From contig CAIVPX010000025.1 of the NCBI GenBank assembly GCA_903907905.1, positions 1 to 62,788 of the forward strand: 62,788 nt of DNA, read 5' to 3'. The position numbers and the translations under genes are program-made. Positions within the stretch are counted from its first letter, which is position 1. Each line of letters begins with the position of its first letter. Source of the DNA: an uncultured bacterium (lineage in GTDB: Bacteria; Pseudomonadota; Gammaproteobacteria; Burkholderiales; Burkholderiaceae_E). Below, piece by piece: positions 45,914-54,182 of this stretch. The notes beneath the pieces are model-generated. The model had not been told where the DNA came from. It did not search any database and saw nothing but the letters and a program-made list of their open reading frames with translations.

Positions 45914-46960
45914 ATGACCATGCAGTCCCCCTCCCGCCGTCGCATCCTCGGCGGCGCGTCCGCCGCCGCCGGTGCCAGTGCCCTGGGCTTTCCCGCCATT
46001 GTCCGCTCCCAGGCCAAGCGCGAGATCGTGATCGGTGGCGCGTCCAGCCACAAGGCCTTCCTTGAGCCTTCGGTACTGCCCACCTTCGAAAAGAAGTACA
46101 ACTGCACGGTGATCTTCGAGGGCACCCGCTCGCTCACCAATCTGGAGAAGATGGTCAACAACAAGTCCAAGCCCTACCTGTCGGTGGTGATGATGGACGA
46201 CCCCGTCATGCTGCTGGCGGTCAAGGAAGCCGTGATCGAGAAAATCGATCCGACCAAGGCCCCCAACATTGAAAAGCTCAAGCCCGACGCCGTGCATCAG
46301 GGCGGCATGTGGGCCAACTATCAGCAACCGTATACCGGCATCGCCTACAACACTCAACGCGTCAAAACGCCGCCCACCTCCTGGACCGAACTCTGGAACC
46401 CGGCCAACAAGGGCAAGGTGATCATTCCCTCGATGCAGAACACCGAGGGGCTGGCCACCTTCTTCATGGCCGGTGCGCTGGGCGCGGGCAAGCCGCCCAA
46501 AGAGGCCCAGTACGACGACGAGGCCAAGTTTCGCAAGCTGCGCGAACTCAAGCCCAACCTGCTCACGATCTATGCGCAGATGCCCCAGGCCTTCAATCTG
46601 CTCGAGCAAGGCGAAGCGCTCTACATCGGCGGCGCCCTCAGCTCCTACGCCCTGCTGCGCAAGCAGCAAGGCGCCCCGATCGACATGATTGCCCCCAAGG
46701 AAGGATCGATGGGCATGCCCTCGGGCATTGCCAAGGTCACCAACGGGCCGCACCCCGATCTGGCCTGGGCCTTCATCAACGACATGCTGGGGGCGTTTCA
46801 GAGCGAACTCGCGAAACTCGCGTTCGCACTGCCCACCAACACTACCGTCACGCCGCCTGCCGGCTTCCCGAACGTCGATATCTTCGTGCCCGACTGGGCC
46901 AACGTCTCGGCCAAGCGCAAGGCGTGGGTCGAGCGCTGGGATCGCGAACTGGCGGTCTGA
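45914..46960 (+). CDS. Periplasmic ABC substrate-binding protein (PotD/AfuA-like)
   Basis: A 348-residue receptor. A twin-arginine signal (SRRRILGGASAAAGASALG, about 7-25) is evident with cleavage near VRSQA. The mature part reads as the polyamine/iron-type receptor family: SVVMMDDPVMLLAVKEAVIEKID, GGMWANYQQPYTGIAYNTQRV, and SWTELWNPANKGKVIIPS. The ATG 45914 has AGGAG (45903-45907) six nt upstream. It leads a six-gene operon with the importer and a deaminase, so its ligand is probably the compound that the deaminase uses. Confidence 0.87.
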   Translation: MTMQSPSRRRILGGASAAAGASALGFPAIVRSQAKREIVIGGASSHKAFLEPSVLPTFEKKYNCTVIFEGTRSLTNLEKMVNNKSKPYLSVVMMDDPVMLLAVKEAVIEKIDPTKAPNIEKLKPDAVHQGGMWANYQQPYTGIAYNTQRVKTPPTSWTELWNPANKGKVIIPSMQNTEGLATFFMAGALGAGKPPKEAQYDDEAKFRKLRELKPNLLTIYAQMPQAFNLLEQGEALYIGGALSSYALLRKQQGAPIDMIAPKEGSMGMPSGIAKVTNGPHPDLAWAFINDMLGAFQSELAKLAFALPTNTTVTPPAGFPNVDIFVPDWANVSAKRKAWVERWDRELAV

Positions 46961-46963
46961 ACG

Positions 46964-48031
46964 ATGACCGGTGCCGGGCAGTATCTGCGACTTGAGCGGG
47001 TGACGAAGTCGTTTCGTCACACCGCGGTCATCGAGGACCTCGATTTCGCGATCGACCGCCACGAGTTCGTGTCGCTGCTCGGGCCATCGGGCTGCGGCAA
47101 GACCACCATGCTGCGCATGATCGCGGGCCTGCTGCCGGTTGATCGCGGCCGCATCGAACTCGACGGCGTCGATATCACGGCGACGCCCCCGCACCGCCGG
47201 GACGTTGGCGTGGTGTTTCAGAACTACGCGCTGTTTCCCCACCTCAACGTGGCGGAAAATGTGGCCTTCGGGCTCGAGGCCCGAAAACTGCCCCGCGACG
47301 ACATCCGCCGCGCCGTACCTGCGGCGCTCGACCTCGTGCGCATGAGCGAGTACGCGGCGCGCCCGGTCCACGCGCTGTCGGGCGGGCAGCAGCAACGCGT
47401 AGCGGTGGCGCGCGCGCTGGCCGTCCAGCCCAAGTTGTTGCTGCTCGATGAGCCACTCTCGGCGCTCGATCGCAAGCTGCGCGAGACCATGCAGATCGAA
47501 CTGCGGCGCATTCTGCGGGCCCAGGGCATCACCGCCATTTTCGTTACGCACGATCAGGACGAAGCGCTGGTCATGTCAGACCGCATCGCCGTCATGAACG
47601 CCGGGCGCATCGAGCAGATCGGTTCACCCTCACAGATCTATCGCAAACCCGCGAGTGCCTTCGTGCTCGAGTTCGTCGGCATGTCCTCGCGATTCGCCGG
47701 GCGCATCGAAAGCGCCAACCAGGCAATGGCAGTGATCGGCACGGCGCTGGGCCCCTTGCGGGCGCGCGCCGAATTCACCACCGGCAGCCCGGTCATCGCA
47801 GCGGTACGCCCCGAGCATGTCAGCATCGGTGAGCCAGGCCCGCAGGACAATGGCGTCACCATGACGGTCGAAGACATCGTCTTCCTGGGCCCCAGGACCC
47901 AGCTCTACCTCGGTGGCGCGGGTGACGCCCGCATGCTGGTCGAGATCGGCAGCACCGATCACCCGCCGGCCCTGGGCACGCAAGTGCGCCTGCGCTGGCC
48001 GGTGGCCGAAACGCTCGTCTTTCCCGCATGA
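46964..48031 (+). CDS. ABC importer ATPase, PotA-like
   Basis: A 355-residue importer ATPase starting 3 nt after the receptor gene. Walker A GPSGCGKTTML is at about 43-53, the signature ALSGGQQQRVAVARAL near 139, and Walker B LLLDEPLSALDRKLRE follows, with ITAIFVTHDQDEALVMSDRIAVM as the D-loop/switch region. The C-terminal TOBE-type regulatory domain is about 240-355. The pattern fits PotA/FbpC. It partners the two following permeases. Confidence 0.92.
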   Translation: MTGAGQYLRLERVTKSFRHTAVIEDLDFAIDRHEFVSLLGPSGCGKTTMLRMIAGLLPVDRGRIELDGVDITATPPHRRDVGVVFQNYALFPHLNVAENVAFGLEARKLPRDDIRRAVPAALDLVRMSEYAARPVHALSGGQQQRVAVARALAVQPKLLLLDEPLSALDRKLRETMQIELRRILRAQGITAIFVTHDQDEALVMSDRIAVMNAGRIEQIGSPSQIYRKPASAFVLEFVGMSSRFAGRIESANQAMAVIGTALGPLRARAEFTTGSPVIAAVRPEHVSIGEPGPQDNGVTMTVEDIVFLGPRTQLYLGGAGDARMLVEIGSTDHPPALGTQVRLRWPVAETLVFPA

Positions 48032-48864
48032 GCGCCAGCCCGTCGTCGTCGAGGATCGGGCTGCTGGCCCTGCCCGCAACGCTTTACATGCTCGCGGCCT
48101 TCGCCATTCCCCTGGCACTGCTGCTCTTCACGAGCGTGTCGCGCCCCGAGGGGCTGTCGCTTGCAGCCTACCGCGAATTCCTGGCGGACGACTACAGCTG
48201 GAAGGTGATCGGCAACACCCTGGGCGTGGCCCTGCAGGTCACGCTGATCGCGCTGCTGATCGGCTACCCCGTCGCCTTTGCGCTCGCTCACGCCAGCGGG
48301 CTGGTTCAGGCCATCCTGCTGATCGCTCTGGTGCTGCCGCTGTCGGTCGGCGTCGTCGTCAAGGCCTTCTCCTGGTCGATCCTGCTGCGCTCGAACGGGG
48401 TCGTCAATTCGGCGCTGGTCGGCCTTGGAATCGTCGACCAGCCCGTCCGGCTCATCTTTACCGAGGCCGGACTGGTCATTGGCGCCGTCAACGTCTTCCT
48501 GCCCTTCATGGTGTTGCCGATCTATTCGGTGGTCAAACTCATCGACCAGCGACTGGTCGAAGCCGCCTCGACGCTCGGCTCGAGCCCCTGGCATCGCTTT
48601 CGCACGGTGGTCTGGCCTCTCACCGTGCCGGGCGTGATCGCAGGCGTGTCCTTCGTGTTTTCGATGGCGGTCTCGATGTACGTGATCCCGTCCCTGCTGA
48701 TCGGCGAGCGCTATCAGACACTGTCGACCCTGATCGCCCGCTCCTTCCTTTTCATGCGCGACCGGCCTCGTGGCGCCGCCATCGCCGTGCTTCTGCTGCT
48801 GATCGCGCTGACCGTGGTGCTGGCCAGTGCCTGGCTTGCCCGTCGCTACCGGAGGCTCACATGA
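48028..48864 (+). CDS. ABC importer permease 1 (PotB-like)
   Basis: A 278-residue permease with six membrane helices, overlapping the ATPase stop (ATGA). The N-terminus has AGLLALPATLYMLAAFAIPLALLL-type hydrophobic start; the EAA-type coupling loop reads EAASTLGSSPWHRFRTVVWPLT. It pairs with the second permease to form the channel. It begins immediately in the importer operon, with no gap. Confidence 0.9.
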   Translation: MSASPSSSRIGLLALPATLYMLAAFAIPLALLLFTSVSRPEGLSLAAYREFLADDYSWKVIGNTLGVALQVTLIALLIGYPVAFALAHASGLVQAILLIALVLPLSVGVVVKAFSWSILLRSNGVVNSALVGLGIVDQPVRLIFTEAGLVIGAVNVFLPFMVLPIYSVVKLIDQRLVEAASTLGSSPWHRFRTVVWPLTVPGVIAGVSFVFSMAVSMYVIPSLLIGERYQTLSTLIARSFLFMRDRPRGAAIAVLLLLIALTVVLASAWLARRYRRLT

Positions 48865-49661
48865 CCCCGATCGAGCGCGCCGCACGTATCGGCATGTGGA
48901 CCATCGCCGGCTTCGCGGTGCTGTTTCTGCTCGCGCCGCTGGTCGTCACCATGGCCGTGTCCTTTTCCTCGTCGCCGGTGTTCACCCTGCCTGCACCGGA
49001 GTGGTCGCTGCGCTGGTACGAGCGGCTGCCGAGACTGCGCACCTTCTGGTCATCGCTCAATCTCTCGCTTCAGATCGCCGCCCTGTCGACAGGGGTCTCG
49101 CTGGTCCTTGGCACCTTGGCCGCCATCGCCATCGAACGGGGCCAGTTTCGCGGCAAGGACGCGCTGGTCACCTTCATGGTGTCACCGCTGATGATGCCCG
49201 GACTGGTGGTCGGGGTCGCGATGGTGCAGATGCTGCGCGAACTCGGCCTGCGGGATGCCTGGCTCAGTCTGCTGATCAGCCACGTCGTGATCACCATGCC
49301 TTACGTCGTGCGCAACGTAGTCGCCAGCCTGTCGCTGTTTGACTTCGGACTGATCGATGCCGCGCGCACACTGGGCTGCTCCTGGCCCAGGGCGGTCCTC
49401 AAGGTCATGGTGCCCGCGCTCGCGCCGGCCTTCCTCACCTCGGGTCTGTTCGCTTTTCTGGCCTCGATGGACAACTACCCGATCTCGATCTTCCTGGTGG
49501 ACGCCCGCAACATCACGCTGCCCATTCAGATCCTGCGCTATCTCGAAGAGACCCCCGATCCGACGATCGCCGCCATTTCGAGCGGACTGATCCTCATGAC
49601 CATCGTCGTGCTCTTCGTCGCAGACCGCCTGGTCGGGCTTCGCCGGGTCGTCGATTTCTGA
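48861..49661 (+). CDS. ABC importer permease 2 (PotC-like)
   Basis: A 266-residue permease overlapping the first permease stop by 4 nt. It has six helices, and the EAA loop reads DAARTLGCSWPRAVLKVMVPAL. VVTMAVSFSSSPVFTLPAPEWSLRWY near the N-terminus is typical of PotC proteins. It completes the importer. A long frame opens further upstream only because it overlaps permease 1; the ATG at 48861 gives the normal length. Confidence 0.9.
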   Translation: MTPIERAARIGMWTIAGFAVLFLLAPLVVTMAVSFSSSPVFTLPAPEWSLRWYERLPRLRTFWSSLNLSLQIAALSTGVSLVLGTLAAIAIERGQFRGKDALVTFMVSPLMMPGLVVGVAMVQMLRELGLRDAWLSLLISHVVITMPYVVRNVVASLSLFDFGLIDAARTLGCSWPRAVLKVMVPALAPAFLTSGLFAFLASMDNYPISIFLVDARNITLPIQILRYLEETPDPTIAAISSGLILMTIVVLFVADRLVGLRRVVDF

Positions 49662-49668
49662 GCGCCGC

Positions 49669-51078
49669 TTGGACCAGTCGCACGATCTCCTGATCACCGG
49701 GGCCGACGTTCTCACCGACCCCTGGACCCTGGTCGAATCGGCGCGCGTGCTCGTGCGGCAGGGCAAGATCGTCTCAGTCACCACCGCTGATGAATCGGCC
49801 CCTCACCCCTCAGCCACCGATCACACCAACGATCGCATCCGGCAGATCAGCCTGCCGGGGCGACTGATTATCCCGGGCCTGGTCAACCTGCATACGCATG
49901 CTGCGCTCTGCATGCTTCGCGGCGTGGCCGAAGATCTCGGCTTTGCACCGGCGTATACCCCCGGCATGCCGGGCGGTGGCGACCTCACGCCAGGCGAGGC
50001 CTGCGCGCTCGCGCGACTCGGGGCCCTCGAAGCGCTGCGCTTCGGCTCAACCACGATGGTCGACACCTACGTGCACGCCTCAGCCACGCTCCCCGCCATG
50101 GGCGAACTGGGGCTACGCGTCTGCGCCTCCCCCCGCATCCACGATACCGATCTTGCCCGGCTGCGCGACGGCCAGTGGCATGTCGACCCGGCTATCGGTG
50201 AGGCGATGCTGGACGAAGCCGTGGCGCTCGCCGAGCGCTGGCCGCGCACCGAGCACTCGCGATTGAGCACGCACTTCGCGGCGCACGCGGCGGATACCTG
50301 CTCGACGTCCCTGCTCGCTCAGATTGCCGGGCAGGCACAGCGCTTCGGTGTGCCTGTCGCCATTCATCTGGCCCAAAGCCGCGTTGAAGTCGAGACGGTC
50401 AGGGCTCGCGAGGGGATCGCACCGCTGGCCGTGCTGGAACGCTGCGGGCTGCTCGGGCCGCAACTTATCGCCGCGCACTGCATTCATCTCGACACCGAGG
50501 AGATCGTTCAGCTCGGCGCCTCGGGCGCTCATGTCGCCCACATCCCAAAGGGTAACGCGGCCGGCGGCAGTCTGGCGCCCACCGTAGCGCTGGCCCGGGC
50601 GGGTGCTGAGATCGGGTTGGGTACGGACAACATGCACGCCGACATGATTGAAACGCTGCGATGGGCGCTCGCTGTGGCCCGCCTGCAGGACGGGCGAATC
50701 ACCCCCGACTGGCAGCCGGCCCACGTGCTCGCGATGGCCACGCTCAAGGGCGCCGCGGCACTCGGTCTGTCCGGATCAATCGGGCGACTGGCGCCCGGCC
50801 ATGCCGCAGACATGGTGGTGATCGACACCCGCCAGGCGCATTTCCAGCCGCTGCTGCGCCCCTTGGGCGCGCTGGTCCATGTCGGCCAGGGCCGCGACGT
50901 CGAACACGTCTTCGTGGCGGGCGAGCAGGTGATTCGCGATGGCACGCCCACCCGCGTCGACATGCGCGCGGTCATCGAAGAGGCGGAGCGCGCAGCGTGC
51001 TCGGTCTGGCAGCGCGCAGGCGGCTTACCCCCACGCGGGCATGCCCACGTGCCAGGGGCGCCGCGTGGGAGCGGCTAG
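49669..51078 (+). CDS. Metal-dependent deaminase of the TrzA/MtaD (cytosine deaminase-like) amidohydrolase family
   Basis: A 469-residue TIM-barrel deaminase from TTG at 49669, seven nt after the permease stop. Metal and catalytic residues are complete: HTH in LVNLHTHAAL (His75, His77), AIHLAQS, AAHCIHLD, and LGTDNMHAD with the Asp. The overall pattern fits the TrzA/AtzB/SsnA/MtaD subgroup that removes ammonia or chloride from N-heterocycles. The HIPKGNAAGG segment, where most MtaD proteins have HNPTSN-type, is atypical. The operon context implies that the imported ligand is a deaminated N-compound, but the substrate is not known. Confidence 0.85.
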   Translation: MDQSHDLLITGADVLTDPWTLVESARVLVRQGKIVSVTTADESAPHPSATDHTNDRIRQISLPGRLIIPGLVNLHTHAALCMLRGVAEDLGFAPAYTPGMPGGGDLTPGEACALARLGALEALRFGSTTMVDTYVHASATLPAMGELGLRVCASPRIHDTDLARLRDGQWHVDPAIGEAMLDEAVALAERWPRTEHSRLSTHFAAHAADTCSTSLLAQIAGQAQRFGVPVAIHLAQSRVEVETVRAREGIAPLAVLERCGLLGPQLIAAHCIHLDTEEIVQLGASGAHVAHIPKGNAAGGSLAPTVALARAGAEIGLGTDNMHADMIETLRWALAVARLQDGRITPDWQPAHVLAMATLKGAAALGLSGSIGRLAPGHAADMVVIDTRQAHFQPLLRPLGALVHVGQGRDVEHVFVAGEQVIRDGTPTRVDMRAVIEEAERAACSVWQRAGGLPPRGHAHVPGAPRGSG

Positions 51079-51087
51079 AATGCCGGC

Positions 51088-51681
51088 ATGACACCACGCC
51101 CACTGATCGTCGGCCTGGGCGGTACCACCCGCGCAGGCTCTTCCGCCGAGAAGGCGCTCCTGACCGTTCTTGGCCGCGCAGCTGAACTCGGCTGCGACAC
51201 CCTCGCCTTCGGTGCAGACGCAATGCCCGAGGAAATGTTCGACCCCAACCGCACCGAGCGCAGTGAGCGCGCCCGCGCGCTCGTCGATGCATTACGGCGC
51301 GCCGACGGCATCGTGATTGTCACACCCGCCTATCACGGCGGCATCTCGGGCCTCATCAAGAATGCGCTGGACTTCGCCGAAGACCTGCGCACCGATACGC
51401 GCGTGTATTTCGAGGGCCGAGCGGTCGGTTGCGTGGTCTGCGCCGAGGGGCCGCAGGCCATCGGCGCGACGATCGCCTCGCTGCGTGCGGTCGTCCACTC
51501 GCTGCGCGGCTGGCCCACCCCCTATGCAGCGGCCATCAACACCCGCAACAAGCCCTTCGGCAGCGAAGGCCAGCCGGCCGACCCGACCGCGATCGAGGCC
51601 TGCCACACTGTGGCCCACGAGGTGGTGCAGTTTGCACGCCTTGCGCGTGCGACGCAGACAGCGCCGCACGATGCGCGCTGA
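51088..51681 (+). CDS. NADPH-dependent FMN reductase
   Basis: A 197-residue flavodoxin-like flavin reductase (SsuE/ArsH/Iso-like). The family FMN phosphate loop GGTTRAGSSAEKAL is near 11-24, and TPAYHGGISGLIKNALDF near 81 is the highly conserved second flavin contact. It could reduce FMN for a monooxygenase or act directly on a quinone or azo compound. Nine nt after the deaminase gene; it closes the six-gene operon. The C-terminus is variable. Confidence 0.88.
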   Translation: MTPRPLIVGLGGTTRAGSSAEKALLTVLGRAAELGCDTLAFGADAMPEEMFDPNRTERSERARALVDALRRADGIVIVTPAYHGGISGLIKNALDFAEDLRTDTRVYFEGRAVGCVVCAEGPQAIGATIASLRAVVHSLRGWPTPYAAAINTRNKPFGSEGQPADPTAIEACHTVAHEVVQFARLARATQTAPHDAR

Positions 51682-51695
51682 GCGCTGAGGGCCGC

Positions 51696-52316
51696 TCAGG
51701 GCTGCATGGGCGGAAACCTTACGGCGCTCAGCTTCCAGTTGGAAAAACCGCTGCGCTCGAACACGAGGCCGAACTCTCGCCCCTGAGCCGCTGCCTGCTC
51801 GCCGCCCGCTTGTCGGGGGGCGACGAAGACCACCATCCGGTCGAGCGTCGGGCGCTCATGGCGCCAGGCGAGCGAAGCCGCCCCATCGGCCGACGTTCCG
51901 CGGCCCGCGCCAGGACTCTCGCCCGTGCCCGCCCCGCCCGACTGCGCGCCGCGACCGGGTGGGGTGAACTGGCCATCCCGGATCGCCTTCATCACGAACT
52001 CAGGGCGCACCATGGCCTCGACAATCTTTTCGGTCAGTGCCATGCCAAGCATGGCGCCCAGGGCGGCGCCGGCACGGCCGACGTCACCATGCTTGCTGCC
52101 GGTTTCGTTGAGCTTACCCATCAGCAGGGCATTGATCTCGCCCTTGAGGCTCTCGCGCAGCTTTGGATAGTCGACGTGATCACTGACCGTTTCAGCGTCG
52201 CTTTTTTCCGCCGCCTTCTTGATCGAGTAAAGCGCCCAGTAAGGCGACGCGTACCACCAGCCTCCCAGCGATAGCGCTGCAACCAGAGCGAGCCATCCAA
52301 GGGTCCTTGCTTTCAT
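51696..52316 (-). CDS. DUF2939-like membrane-anchored protein
   Basis: A 206-residue protein from ATG at 52316, with a good Shine-Dalgarno element (GAGGA) about six nt upstream. It has a signal-anchor helix (TLGWLALVAALSLGGWWYASPYWAL, about residues 4-28) and the DUF2939 pattern SPYWALYSIKKAAEKSDAETVS then DYPKLRESLKGEI. A Gly/Ala-rich linker near 130-148 separates the second half (LDRMVVFVAPRQ...). Function unknown; probably periplasmic or membrane-bound. It is convergent with the FMN reductase. Confidence 0.7.
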   Translation of the reverse strand: MKARTLGWLALVAALSLGGWWYASPYWALYSIKKAAEKSDAETVSDHVDYPKLRESLKGEINALLMGKLNETGSKHGDVGRAGAALGAMLGMALTEKIVEAMVRPEFVMKAIRDGQFTPPGRGAQSGGAGTGESPGAGRGTSADGAASLAWRHERPTLDRMVVFVAPRQAGGEQAAAQGREFGLVFERSGFSNWKLSAVRFPPMQP

Positions 52317-52326
52317 TGGCAAATCC

Positions 52327-52878
52327 TCAATTGATTCCCATCTTCGAGGCCATGCGCGCCCGCCATGCCTCTCGCGTTTCAAAGCCTGGCAGACTTCGCG
52401 CGTGAAGCTCGAGAAACGCCATGAGCGCAGACGTCTCGAGTGACAGGTCGACCGGATCACGGACCGGTTGCGTCACGTACCAGGGCAGGTTGAAATAGAG
52501 CTCGATGCGGTTGTTCTCGGGATCGCGCGCATAAACCGATACCGCATTGCCATGGGTCACCGGCACGATCTCCCCCGCCTTCGCCTCGATCAGCCTTCCG
52601 TGCATCGACTGCAGGGTCGCGAGGCTATCGCTTCGGAACGAGATCTGGTTGATGGGGTTGAACGCCATCTCGGCCGGGCGTCCGGTAGCCAGCACCAGTT
52701 GGTGATGCTCGTCGGGGTCACGACTGAGAAAGAGCAGTTCGAACGCGCCCTGCGGGCCCTTGAGCGCGCCCCGGTCGGTCACCGTGAAATCGAGCACGCC
52801 CACGTAGAAGCGCTCCATGACCGCGAGGTCGGTGACATACATGCCGAAGTGGCTGAAGGAGAGTCCGGGTCGGCTCAT
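52327..52878 (-). CDS. VOC-fold (glyoxalase/extradiol dioxygenase-like) protein
   Basis: A 183-residue vicinal-oxygen-chelate protein. The 2-His-1-carboxylate metal triad is suggested by His10 (SHFGMYV), His58 or His59 (DEHHQLVLA) and Glu126 (NRIELYFN). Members include lyases, isomerases and ring-cleavage dioxygenases, so the reaction is not fixed. It starts ATG at 52878 and lies 10 nt upstream of the DUF2939-like gene. It is divergent from the FAH-family gene at 53040, and both may be linked in aromatic or keto-acid catabolism. Confidence 0.78.
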   Translation of the reverse strand: MSRPGLSFSHFGMYVTDLAVMERFYVGVLDFTVTDRGALKGPQGAFELLFLSRDPDEHHQLVLATGRPAEMAFNPINQISFRSDSLATLQSMHGRLIEAKAGEIVPVTHGNAVSVYARDPENNRIELYFNLPWYVTQPVRDPVDLSLETSALMAFLELHARSLPGFETREAWRARMASKMGIN

Positions 52879-53039
52879 GACAAAGGCTCTGATCGGGTCG
52901 GTTGATGCGGGTCGCTTGACTTGCAGGCGGATCCTACCCGTTTGACAGCCGCTTGAGGATGCCATTTACTGCGGGTCGGTTCGAACGCCCCCCGCGCTGC
53001 GTGCAGGGCCTGCCCCCTACCTGACCCAAGGAGATCGTC

Positions 53040-53891
53040 TTGAAACTCGCAAGTTTTGTCCGCAACGGGCAGAGCAGCTACGGCGCCGTCGTAGGTGACG
53101 GCATCGTCGACCTGGGCCCGATTCTGGGCCAGCGCTACCCCGACCTCAAATCGCTACTCGGCGCTACCGGCGGACTGGCCGAAGCCGCTGCAGCCATCGC
53201 GGGTCGCAAGGCAGACTGCACGATCTCCGAAGTAGCCCTGCAGCCGGTCATCCCCAACCCGGGCAAGATCTGGTGCTGCGGCCTCAATTACGCCGACCAT
53301 GTGAAGGAAACGCAGCGGGAAAATACCGAGCAGCCGACCTTCTTCCAGCGTTATGCTGATTCCCAGGTGGGTCATCACCAGCCCATGCTGCGCCCACGCG
53401 AATCGACCCAGCTCGACTACGAAGCCGAGATCGCCGTCATCATCGGCAAGCCGGGCCGTCGCATTGCGCCGGCTGACGTCGCCGCACACATCGCCGGGTA
53501 TGCCTGCTACAACGATGGCAGCGTGCGCGACTGGCAGCGTCACACGACGCAGTTTGCCCCGGGCAAGAACTTCTACCGCACCGGCGGCTTCGGTCCCTGG
53601 ATGGTCACCTCCGACGAAATCCCCTACGGCACGGTGATGTCGCTGGTGGCGCGTCTCAACGGCCAGGAGATGCAACGGGCCACCACCGACATGATGATTC
53701 ACGACATCGCCAAGCAGATCGCCTATGTATCCACCGTTGCGCCGCTCGAAGCCGGCGACGTCATCGTCACCGGCACGCCCGGCGGCGTCGGCTCGCGGCG
53801 CAATCCTCCCGTCTGGATGAAAGCGGGCGATGTCATCGAGATCGAGGTGGACCGCATCGGCATCCTGCGCAACACCATCGCCGACGACTGA
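53040..53891 (+). CDS. Fumarylacetoacetate hydrolase (FAH) family protein
   Basis: A 283-residue FAH-type hydrolase/isomerase. The start is TTG at 53040, supported by AAGGAG eight nt upstream. Metal ligands Glu128 and Glu130 (LDYEAEIAVIIG) and Asp159 (YNDGSVRDWQ) are in place, and VTGTPGGVGSRR is the standard C-terminal motif. FAH members hydrolyse C-C bonds of acylpyruvates or act in ring-cleavage pathways such as HpcE/MhpD. It faces the VOC-protein gene across a shared 161-bp gap, a combination often seen in aromatic catabolism. Confidence 0.9.
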   Translation: MKLASFVRNGQSSYGAVVGDGIVDLGPILGQRYPDLKSLLGATGGLAEAAAAIAGRKADCTISEVALQPVIPNPGKIWCCGLNYADHVKETQRENTEQPTFFQRYADSQVGHHQPMLRPRESTQLDYEAEIAVIIGKPGRRIAPADVAAHIAGYACYNDGSVRDWQRHTTQFAPGKNFYRTGGFGPWMVTSDEIPYGTVMSLVARLNGQEMQRATTDMMIHDIAKQIAYVSTVAPLEAGDVIVTGTPGGVGSRRNPPVWMKAGDVIEIEVDRIGILRNTIADD

Positions 53892-53912
53892 TCACCACGC
53901 TTGCCCGACGCC

Positions 53913-53943
53913 CCTGAGCGCGCGCCACCTGCGGGCGCTCAGG
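53913..53943. other. Perfect 9-bp stem-loop after the FAH-family gene
   Basis: CCTGAGCGC (53913-53921) pairs with GCGCTCAGG (53935-53943) around a 13-nt loop, 22 bp past the FAH gene stop. No T-run follows, so it would act as a Rho-assisted or mRNA-stabilising structure. The remainder of the 291-bp gap (53892-54182) contains a palindrome TTCGTACGAA (54124-54133) and a 7-bp inverted repeat ATGCGGA/TCCGCAT just ahead of the next gene; these could be regulatory for that gene. Confidence 0.35.
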
Positions 53944-54182
53944 AGGCGAAGCGCCCGATCGCCGGTCGGACCAAGGCGTTCGGAGGGCGCGCGCAGTTTC
54001 GGGCGAGCCGCCGGCGCGCGGCCCGCGCGATCTGCGGGCGTTATCCCGACCGGGCCGGCAATCCCTAACACGGCTGCGGCGTCTTCGGGGGCAAACCCGA
54101 AACGCCGACTTCCCTCAGTTGCCTTCGTACGAAAAATGCGGATGATTCCGGGGTTTTTGATCCTCCGCATCGGGGTCCACTC

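Noticed and set aside
45602-47551. 649-residue leftward open frame across the importer operon
   Set aside because: Antisense shadow of real genes in high-GC DNA, low-complexity translation, no motifs.
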